From positions 1 to 40,877 of the forward strand of contig CAWUKT010000064.1 in assembly GCA_963923035.1 (NCBI GenBank): a DNA stretch of 40,877 nucleotides. Reading direction: 5' to 3'. Positions 34,933 to 40,877 of the stretch are shown here, in pieces (position 1 is the first letter of the stretch; every line of letters begins with the position of its first letter). This DNA comes from CAWUKT01 sp963923035. Its GTDB lineage: Bacteria > Bacteroidota > Bacteroidia > J057 > JADKCL01. A program made the position numbers and the translations under genes. The notes beneath the pieces were generated by a model. It saw only the letters and a list, made by a program, of their open reading frames with translations, had not been told where the DNA came from and did not search any database.

Positions 34933-34962
34933 TTGACTTTCAGTCAAGTATTCGCTACTTTG
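34933..34962 (+). promoter_or_regulatory. Promoter with inverted repeat before candidate effector
   Basis: TTGAC (34933-34937) and TACTTTG (34956-34962) are placed like -33 and -7 elements. The -33 is embedded in the inverted repeat TTGACT-TTC-AGTCAA (34933-34947), which may be an operator. The start codon lies 22 bases after the -7 element. Confidence 0.5.
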
Positions 34963-34984
34963 CAGGTAGCGAAACTTATAGACT

Positions 34985-35518
34985 ATGGAAAAAACACGTC
35001 AGTCAAGCGCAGCGCCTCAACAGCGTTTGCAAGCCAATGGCACCAACAGTATGATGCCCCCTGCCATGCAAATGAAGACCAGCGGCGGCAAAAAAGGTGG
35101 TGGCGGAACCAGCACTTCTACCTCCATTACCGTTAAAAGAAACCACATTCACCTTTCCGGGGATGACAAGTACGGTCACTGGTGGACCGAATTGGGCACC
35201 GACGAAAGCTACGGTTGGTGGCCGAAGAATCCGGTTGGATTGACGGAAACCCTCGGTGGAACCGAAGGTGAATTGAATGGCCAGACCAGCTTTGGTGGTA
35301 CGCCCACCAAGGATCCTCACCACGGCGACGCGGGTGAAGAAGTTTTCAAAGTGGTCATCAAGAATGGCAAGACCGAAGATGAAGTGAAGCAAGAGATGCG
35401 CGACTTTGCCAATGCTTATTCCGGCGAATGGCGCTGGACCTTTGGTGCGGGCCAGAACTGCCACACCTTCCAGAATGCCATGTTGAAAAACTCCGGTGTA
35501 GATCTTGAAAAAGCATAA
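34985..35518 (+). CDS. Papain-like candidate toxin/effector
   Basis: This 177-aa protein has no signal peptide. The first 50 residues are low-complexity and include SMMPPAMQMK followed by a Gly/Lys and Ser/Thr run, similar to the linker peptides of cargo proteins linked to extracellular contractile injection systems in Bacteroidota (from memory). The C-terminal domain has HIHLSGDDKYGHWWTELG (H65), ESYGWWP, GELNGQTSFGGT and GAGQNCHTFQNAML (C159). The histidine-before-cysteine order and the NC-x(2)-F helix suggest a circularly permuted papain-like fold. Its own promoter and terminator bracket it. The next frame overlaps its end by 14 bases. Toxin function is inference. Confidence 0.7.
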   Translation: MEKTRQSSAAPQQRLQANGTNSMMPPAMQMKTSGGKKGGGGTSTSTSITVKRNHIHLSGDDKYGHWWTELGTDESYGWWPKNPVGLTETLGGTEGELNGQTSFGGTPTKDPHHGDAGEEVFKVVIKNGKTEDEVKQEMRDFANAYSGEWRWTFGAGQNCHTFQNAMLKNSGVDLEKA

Positions 35519-35897
35519 ATTACGATACCTCAAAGCCCTGCCTTTCCTGGCAGGGCTTTTTTTATTTTCTTGCAAAATGTCTGTACCTGCGTCTCCTTCT
35601 GAGCCGGTTACCCGCTATTTCCTCACCTGGTCAGGGTATGCGATGCCCCGTGTCCCTGAAAACGAGGTCTCCAAAGAGGAAGCCCAGCAAAACCGCTCCT
35701 ATTACATCGCGACTTACGAAGAGGATCGCCTGATCACCTTCGAGAAAATGCTGGATGGAGAGCGCATGTGGTTCGACACCTATGAATATTGGGATGAAAC
35801 TGCCATCCTCAAGACCCGTACCCTGACCCGGGAAGACGGGAGTACCACCCTCCAACGCTTTGATGAAAAGGGTAAAATCATCAAAGACGCCGAATAA
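35505..35897 (+). CDS. Candidate small lipoprotein
   Basis: This 130-aa reading frame begins at TTG 35505, inside the end of the preceding gene. It gives a convincing lipoprotein signal: MKKHKLRYLKALPFLAGLFLFSC with the lipid-bearing Cys23. The mature part (about 105 aa) is hydrophilic and not recognised. Oddly, the signal sequence is encoded by a strong hairpin and T-run (35532-35563), which is also a textbook terminator of the previous gene. The alternative is an ATG at 35577 that gives a 106-aa cytosolic protein. The overlap with the papain-like gene suggests coupling, possibly an immunity protein, but this is inference. Confidence 0.6.
   Translation: MKKHKLRYLKALPFLAGLFLFSCKMSVPASPSEPVTRYFLTWSGYAMPRVPENEVSKEEAQQNRSYYIATYEEDRLITFEKMLDGERMWFDTYEYWDETAILKTRTLTREDGSTTLQRFDEKGKIIKDAE
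35532..35563 (+). terminator. Strong hairpin/T-run after candidate effector
   Basis: AAAGCCCTGCC (35532-35542) pairs over 11 bp with GGCAGGGCTTT (35549-35559) around TTTCCT, and a run of seven T follows. It lies 14 bases past the effector stop codon and inside the lipoprotein reading frame. Confidence 0.85.
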
Positions 35898-35920
35898 ATG
35901 CCACTTGTGATCCCCGTGAT

Positions 35921-35942
35921 ACATCCGTCCCCCGACGGATGT
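35921..35942. terminator. Perfect hairpin without T-run
   Basis: ACATCCGTC and GACGGATGT form a 9-bp perfect stem with loop CCCC, 24 bases after the lipoprotein stop. No T-run follows, so it may be a weak terminator or an mRNA-stabilising hairpin. Confidence 0.4.
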
Positions 35943-35987
35943 GGATAGCGCGTTGAAAAACGGCAATAAATTTCTGAACTTGACGCT

Positions 35988-36587
35988 GTGGAGTACTCTT
36001 TTCAATTGAGCAAGCGCCTGCTGATCTTCGGATTGGGCTGGCTGATGATGCTGGGGAGCTGGGGAGTGGGCACCGTCCAGGCCCAGGACTGTCGGATGAA
36101 GCCCAGCCAATTGCGGCCGATCATCGATCGTTACAATCCGTTTTTTACCGACCACACCTGGGACAACCGGAGCAAAACCGAAACCGCCCGCCTGGACCCG
36201 TACCGCCTGCTGGTCATCCGGCAGAAGGCCTGTTTGCGCCACCACGTCCTGTTCTCCATGCACATCGAACCCACCAATGTGCAGAACAACGACCGCTTCT
36301 GGATCACCGAGATGTTGGTCATGATGAAGAGGGTCTATTTCAGCACTCCCGAATACCTTGACTACAAGAAGGCCTTCGAAAAGGAATTCATTCGCCAGTT
36401 CCTTGCCTACGGACTCAACAAAACTTTTACCTTCCCCATCAACGACCGGAGCTTCATTTGTTTGATTGAGCACGGAGATTGGGGGGCAAAACTCAGGTTG
36501 GAGTCGGTCAAATTCATCCTCAAGGAGAATGTGAAACAGCCCGGGATCTCACGGGAAGAAGACGACGGTTGGTTCAAGGGCAAATGA
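35988..36587 (+). CDS. Exported protein of unknown function
   Basis: This protein is up to 199 aa from a GTG at 35988; a TTG at 36006 (reading LSKRLLIF) is an equally possible start. A signal peptide is clear (KRLLIFGLGWLMMLGSWGVGTVQAQ). The mature part begins DCRMKPSQLRPIIDRYNPFF and holds three cysteines, with mixed charged and aromatic residues. I recognise no domain. Its stop is 1 base before the next start, so it heads a three-gene operon. Confidence 0.7.
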   Translation: MEYSFQLSKRLLIFGLGWLMMLGSWGVGTVQAQDCRMKPSQLRPIIDRYNPFFTDHTWDNRSKTETARLDPYRLLVIRQKACLRHHVLFSMHIEPTNVQNNDRFWITEMLVMMKRVYFSTPEYLDYKKAFEKEFIRQFLAYGLNKTFTFPINDRSFICLIEHGDWGAKLRLESVKFILKENVKQPGISREEDDGWFKGK

Positions 36588-36588
36588 A

Positions 36589-36780
36589 ATGAACAAGCAG
36601 TCCATCGTATTCTGGATGGCCATCTTGGCCACCTTGCTGTACAGCAGCCATTGGATTGCCGAGTACTACGAACATCCCCAAGCCCGCCTCCTGAAATTCG
36701 CCGCATTGTTCCCCTTCCTCGTCGGTCTTATCTTTTTCATCCTCGATTGGCGGGACCGCAACCACCAGGACCATGAATGA
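36589..36780 (+). CDS. Small two-helix membrane protein
   Basis: This 63-aa protein has two hydrophobic segments (IVFWMAILATLLYSSHWI and FAALFPFLVGLIFFIL) and a charged tail DWRDRNHQDHE. It is probably an inner-membrane protein with both ends on the same side. I do not recognise the family. It starts 1 base after the upstream stop and overlaps the next gene by 8 bases, typical of translational coupling. Confidence 0.7.
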   Translation: MNKQSIVFWMAILATLLYSSHWIAEYYEHPQARLLKFAALFPFLVGLIFFILDWRDRNHQDHE

Positions 36781-37189
36781 ATCCCCTCCCCGGCGACTCC
36801 TGTACCAGAAATTGGGCCTCAAACCCAATATGAAAGCCTGCTTTTGGGATTCCCCTTCCGACTATTTCGACACCCTTCTAACCGAATTGCCCCATCCCCT
36901 GGACATCACCGATGAGCTGGCCGAAGCTCCATTTGACTTCATCCAGGCCTTCATCACCCAGGATTCAGTTTTAGAAGAATTGTTTCCCCGTCTCCGTTCC
37001 GCCATCCACCCTAAAGGTGCGATCTGGATCAGCTGGCCCAAGAAATCGGCCCCCATCAGCGCGGACATTTCGCTCCAGGACATCCGGGCCGCCGCCCGGG
37101 AATTGAACCTGGCCGAGTCGAAAATGTGCTCCCTCAGTGCCACCTGGTCGGCGGCCCGCTTCACGTTTCCCAAAAACTCTCCCAAATAG
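36773..37189 (+). CDS. DUF3052-like protein
   Basis: This 138-aa cytosolic protein resembles the DUF3052 family: LLYQKLGLKPNMKACFWDSP at the start, FDFIQAFIT in the middle, then IHPKGAIWISWPKKSAPISADISLQDIRAAA and a tail CSLSATWSAARFTFPK. The family is found in many bacteria; the function is unknown. It overlaps the membrane protein gene by 8 bases and is the last gene of the operon before a hairpin. Confidence 0.75.
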   Translation: MNESPPRRLLYQKLGLKPNMKACFWDSPSDYFDTLLTELPHPLDITDELAEAPFDFIQAFITQDSVLEELFPRLRSAIHPKGAIWISWPKKSAPISADISLQDIRAAARELNLAESKMCSLSATWSAARFTFPKNSPK

Positions 37190-37192
37190 ATA

Positions 37193-37219
37193 GCCCCCTC
37201 TCCAAGAAGGAAAGGGGGC
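37193..37219. terminator. Hairpin between convergent genes
   Basis: GCCCCCTCTCC (37193-37203) pairs with GGAAAGGGGGC (37209-37219), one mismatch, loop AAGAA. T-runs are weak on both sides. The position between two converging genes supports a terminator role. Confidence 0.6.
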
Positions 37220-37244
37220 CGTATCTGAAAAAGCCAATTTAAAA

Positions 37245-40200
37245 TCAGTACTTCACGACCTGTCTCGTCAGGATGCGTCCTTTGTACACCAATTGAACGG
37301 CATAAGAGCCATTGGCGTAGCGTCCGAGGTCGATGCGTTCCTTGATGCCGTGGGCCTGGGTCCGGAGTTCGCGCCGCAACAGCACGTGACCAGCCATGTC
37401 CACCACCATCAATTCGACGTCTTCCCCGATCGGGAGGTTTTCACCTGCGAAGACCAGTTCCACATTGTGAGGCGTCGGGTTCGGATAAACAGAGAACTGC
37501 ATCCAGCCGAGAATCTCATCTTCAATGGAGTCGATCAGCGTGTCTTCCACCACCACAATGGTGGTGCAGGAGGTAGCGTTGCCCGAAGGATCTTCCACGG
37601 TCAACGTGACGGTATTTTGACCCAGATCAGCCGCCGAGAAGGAACTCGGTGATGCAATCAGGGTGTCAATCCCACAGTTGTCAAAGGAGCCGCCATCGAT
37701 GTCGGCCCCGGTCAGGGTCGCCGTACCCATCGCATCCAGGAAGATGGTGTCCTGAGAACACACCGCGGTCGGGGCCGAGGTATCGGCAATGGTGACCACT
37801 GCCATACAGGAATCGACCAGGCCTTCGTCATCGACCACCGTCAGGGTGACCGAATCCACGCCAACATCATCGCAGTCATACAGCTGATCTTCGAAAATCA
37901 GGCTGTCGATACCGCAATTGTCGGTAGAGCCGCCATCGACATCCGCCAGGGTCACTTGCCCCATGCCATTCGCATCGAGGAAGACCGTCGGGTTCAGGCA
38001 GACCGCTTCGGGAGCAAGCGTATCTTCGACCGAAATCGAAGCGATACAGGAATCCATATTGCCCGACGCATCCCAAACCATCAGGGTAGACGTATGGGAA
38101 TCAATGTCGGAGCAATCGAAGAGGTCAGGCGTCACTGTCAATGAATCTACACTGCAATTGTCCGAACTGCCACCGTCAACATCCGAGGGGAGCAGGAACG
38201 CATCCCCGTTCGCGTCGAGGTAAATGGTCGCATCCACACAAACGGCTAGCGGAGCGATCGTATCGACGACCTCTACGAGACCGGTACAGCTGCCCATATT
38301 GCCACTGGTATCGAAGACCATCAAGGTCACCGCGACACTGCCCAAATCAGCACATCCAAAGGAAGACTGGCTCAGGCTGTCGGCCACGACCGCGCAGTTG
38401 TCGCTGCTACCGCCGTTGAGATCGGCACTGGTAATGCTGGCACTTCCGGTAGAATCCAGGAAGACCGTATCATTCAGGCAGATCACCGTCGGAGCGATGC
38501 TGTCGACCACCGTCACCACTGCAACGCAGGAATCAGTGTTTCCACTGTCATCGGTCACCGTCAGGGTCACATTGTTCGCGCCCAGGTCCCCGCAACCAAA
38601 GCTGCTGACACTGATGCTGCTCGAAGCAACGGAGCAGTTATCACCGCTGCCTCCATCGATGTCCGAGGCGGAGACACTGGCCGCTCCCAGGCTATCCAGG
38701 GCGACTGTAATCGAGTTACAAACGGCCGAAGGCGCAATGGTATCCAGAACCGTCACCGTGGCGGTGCAGGTATCCGTATTCCCACTGGGATCAGTCGCGG
38801 TCAGGACCACCGACTGGGCACCCAGCGAGGCGCAATCGAAGCTGCTGCTGTCAATGGCTATGCTGCTCACCGAACAATTGTCGGTGGAGCCGCCGTCCAC
38901 ATCACTCGCAACGATGGAAGCGCTGCCAGCCGCATCCAGGAAGATGCTGATGTCCTGGCAGACCGCCGTGGGAGGCGTGGAGTCTTGCACGGTGACCGTT
39001 GCGGAGCACATATCGCTGTTGCCCGAGCCGTCGACCACCGTCAGGATGACGGTATTGGCGCCGGTCTCATTGCAATCAAAGCTGGTGCTGTCCACGCTGG
39101 TACTGGCAATGGAACAATTGTCCGTGGAACCTCCGTCTACATCGGAAGCAGTAATGGAAGCGGATCCACTTCCGTCGAGGAAGATGGTGACGTCCTGGCA
39201 AACCGCGGCCGGCGAAGTGGTGTCTTCCACTGTGACAGTGGCCGAACAGGTGGCACTGTTGTTGGAGCCGTCGGTGACGGTCAGGTTCACAGTATTGGTT
39301 CCGAGTTCTGCACAGTCAAAGCTGGTGGAATCAACGGCCAGGCTCACCGTGCTACAATTGTCAGAGGAACCTCCGTCCACATCAGCGGCGGTAATGCTCG
39401 CTACTCCCGACCCATCCAACTGAATGGTAATATTCTGGCAGACGGCCGTCGGAGCCGTGCTGTCCACAACGGTTACCGTGCCGGTACAAGAGCTTGCATT
39501 TCCGCTGGGATCCGTTGCCGTCAGGGTCACGGTATTGGAGCCCGTATTGGCGCAGGAGAATGCAGAACTGTCAATGGAGGTGGTAAATGAGCAATTGTCG
39601 GAGCTGCCGCCGTCGACATCTGCCGCAGTAATGGAAGCCGCCCCGGAGCCATCGAGGTAGACGGTGAGGTCCTGGCAAACCGCTGAAGGCGGAATGGTAT
39701 CCTGGACGGTAACCGTCGCGGTACAGGTGCTGCTATTGCCCGAGCCGTCCGTAGCCGTCAGGGTGACGGTATTGGCGCCGGTCTCATTGCAATCGAAGCT
39801 GGTGCTGTCGACGCTGGTGCTGGCCACCGAACAATTGTCGGTGGAGCCCCCGTCCACATCAGCGGCGGTAATCGTCGCTGATCCATTGCTGTTCAAATAG
39901 AGCGTAATGTCCTGGCAGACCGCCGTCGGCGAAGTGGTGTCTTCCACGGTGACGTTGGCCGAACAAGTGGCACTGTTGTTGGAGCCGTCGGTGACGGTCA
40001 AGGTCACGCTATTGGATCCAATATTGGCGCAGGTGAAACTGGTGGTGCTGGCCGCGAGGCTGACACTGGAGCAGTTGTCACTGGAGCCGCCATCAATGTC
40101 GGCGGCAACAATCGTGGCATTGCCCGATCCATCCAATTGGAGGGTGACGTCCTGGCAAACGGCCGTAGGAGCCGTAGAATCCGAGACAGTGACCGTGGCC

Positions 40201-40877
40201 GTACAGGTGCTGACGTTATTGCTGGCATCGGTGACAGTGAGGGTCACCGAGTTGCTGCCAGTGTTCGCGCAGGAGAAGCTCGACGTATTGATGGCCGTGC
40301 TGAAGGTACAATTGTCGGAGCTGCCGCCGTCGACATCCGCCGCAGTAATGGAAGCTGCTCCTGAGCCGTCGAGGTAAACGGTGAGGTCCTGGCAAACCGC
40401 TGAAGGCGGGATGGTATCCTGGACGGTAACCGTCGCAGTACAGGTGCTGCTATTGCCCGAGCCATCCGTAGCCGTCAGGGTGACGGTATTGGCGCCGGTC
40501 TCATTGCAATCGAAGCTGGTGCTGTCGACGCTGGTGCTGGCCACCGAACAATTGTCGGTGGAGCCCCCGTCCACATCAGCGGCGGTAATCGTCGCTGATC
40601 CATTGCTGTTCAAATAGAGCGTAATGTCCTGGCAGACCGCCGTCGGAGCGGTGACATCTTCCACGGTTACGTTGGCCGAACAGGTGGCACTGTTGTTGGA
40701 GCCGTCGGTGACGGTCAGGGTCACGTTATTGGATCCAATATTGGCGCAGGTGAAACTGGTCGTGCTGGCCGCGAGGCTGACACTGGAACAGTTGTCACTG
40801 GAGCCGCCATCAATGTCGGCGGCTACAATCGTGGCGTTGCCAGATCCATCCAATTGAACGGTGATGTCCTGGCAAAC
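37245..40877 (-). CDS. HYR-like repeat adhesin with T9SS tail (5' partial)
   Basis: The reading frame stays open to the window edge, so the N-terminus is missing; about 1210 residues are visible. It consists of some 14 tandem domains of roughly 79 aa with the pattern P-x-A-V-C-Q-D...LDGSG...DVDGGSSDNC...SF-x-C...VTLTVTDGSGN...C...VTV-x-D, with four conserved cysteines each, close to the HYR/Ig-like adhesion repeats of Bacteroidota. The C-terminus is a T9SS type A sorting domain (FSVYPNPTPHNVELVF...YANGSYAVQLVYKGRILTRQVVKY). It is probably a large calcium-binding or adhesive surface protein; the Asp-rich loops are consistent with this, but metal binding is inference. Confidence 0.88.
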   Translation of the reverse strand, partial: VCQDITVQLDGSGNATIVAADIDGGSSDNCSSVSLAASTTSFTCANIGSNNVTLTVTDGSNNSATCSANVTVEDVTAPTAVCQDITLYLNSNGSATITAADVDGGSTDNCSVASTSVDSTSFDCNETGANTVTLTATDGSGNSSTCTATVTVQDTIPPSAVCQDLTVYLDGSGAASITAADVDGGSSDNCTFSTAINTSSFSCANTGSNSVTLTVTDASNNVSTCTATVTVSDSTAPTAVCQDVTLQLDGSGNATIVAADIDGGSSDNCSSVSLAASTTSFTCANIGSNSVTLTVTDGSNNSATCSANVTVEDTTSPTAVCQDITLYLNSNGSATITAADVDGGSTDNCSVASTSVDSTSFDCNETGANTVTLTATDGSGNSSTCTATVTVQDTIPPSAVCQDLTVYLDGSGAASITAADVDGGSSDNCSFTTSIDSSAFSCANTGSNTVTLTATDPSGNASSCTGTVTVVDSTAPTAVCQNITIQLDGSGVASITAADVDGGSSDNCSTVSLAVDSTSFDCAELGTNTVNLTVTDGSNNSATCSATVTVEDTTSPAAVCQDVTIFLDGSGSASITASDVDGGSTDNCSIASTSVDSTSFDCNETGANTVILTVVDGSGNSDMCSATVTVQDSTPPTAVCQDISIFLDAAGSASIVASDVDGGSTDNCSVSSIAIDSSSFDCASLGAQSVVLTATDPSGNTDTCTATVTVLDTIAPSAVCNSITVALDSLGAASVSASDIDGGSGDNCSVASSSISVSSFGCGDLGANNVTLTVTDDSGNTDSCVAVVTVVDSIAPTVICLNDTVFLDSTGSASITSADLNGGSSDNCAVVADSLSQSSFGCADLGSVAVTLMVFDTSGNMGSCTGLVEVVDTIAPLAVCVDATIYLDANGDAFLLPSDVDGGSSDNCSVDSLTVTPDLFDCSDIDSHTSTLMVWDASGNMDSCIASISVEDTLAPEAVCLNPTVFLDANGMGQVTLADVDGGSTDNCGIDSLIFEDQLYDCDDVGVDSVTLTVVDDEGLVDSCMAVVTIADTSAPTAVCSQDTIFLDAMGTATLTGADIDGGSFDNCGIDTLIASPSSFSAADLGQNTVTLTVEDPSGNATSCTTIVVVEDTLIDSIEDEILGWMQFSVYPNPTPHNVELVFAGENLPIGEDVELMVVDMAGHVLLRRELRTQAHGIKERIDLGRYANGSYAVQLVYKGRILTRQVVKY
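37520..40877. repeat. Tandem about 237-240 bp repeats in adhesin gene
   Basis: About 14 copies of the domain-coding unit run to the window edge. The units toward the 3' end of the gene are diverged, while those near 40.8 kb are almost identical. A higher-order period of 717 bp (three units) is seen: 39664-39900 and 40381-40617 differ at only a few bases. Confidence 0.88.

Noticed and set aside
37918..40857. Multiple plus-strand frames opposite the adhesin repeats
   Set aside because: They are repeats of the same antisense shadow, with period equal to the adhesin unit.

Overview
The window looks like chromosome of a free-living member of the phylum Bacteroidota, most likely the Saprospiria (Lewinella-like). 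Signs are the type IX secretion (T9SS) sorting domains, lamin-tail and HYR-like repeat proteins, TAnnTTTG-type -7 promoter elements, weak Shine-Dalgarno use, and a membrane-anchored AraC regulator. The phylum is well supported; the family level is inference. No rRNA, tRNA, CRISPR array, transposase or integrase was seen.

Layout. 1-11.1 kb: aspartate-semialdehyde dehydrogenase (asd), a 1412-aa lamin-tail surface protein, a duplicated retropepsin-like protease, glutamine-dependent NAD synthetase (nadE) and an AsmA-type envelope protein. 11.2-17.8 kb: acylphosphatase, a small repeat protein, ribosomal protein L11 methyltransferase (prmA) and a 1635-aa exported protein of unknown function, ending at a bidirectional terminator. 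17.8-23.7 kb, all on the minus strand: cytochrome P450, membrane AraC regulator, a histidine-kinase-like protein that lacks its phospho-acceptor histidine, a VOC protein and a helical protein of unknown function. 23.8-28.3 kb: an accessory-looking island with two paralogous, apparently cytosolic trypsin-like proteases. They share a leader sequence and a C-terminal tail, and a GC-rich T9SS cargo gene lies between them. 28.3-31.2 kb: a MoxR ATPase/VWA-metallopeptidase operon, preceded by six 42-bp palindrome-bearing tandem repeats. 31.2-32.8 kb: TfoX-like and SnoaL-like genes and a WYL regulator, with a shared candidate operator at both ends of the regulator gene. 33-37.2 kb: biotin carboxylase (accC), a RidA-family protein, a small papain-like candidate effector with an overlapping candidate lipoprotein, and three small genes. 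37.2 kb to the end: a partial minus-strand giant adhesin-like protein of about 14 HYR-like repeats with a T9SS tail.

How genes may work together. The core metabolic genes (asd, nadE, accC, prmA) are ordinary. The most interesting parts are the paired intracellular proteases, the MoxR-VWA operon with its repeat array, the papain-like effector/lipoprotein pair, and the WYL regulator with its predicted sites. The functional links proposed for these are inferences from gene order and motifs read by eye.
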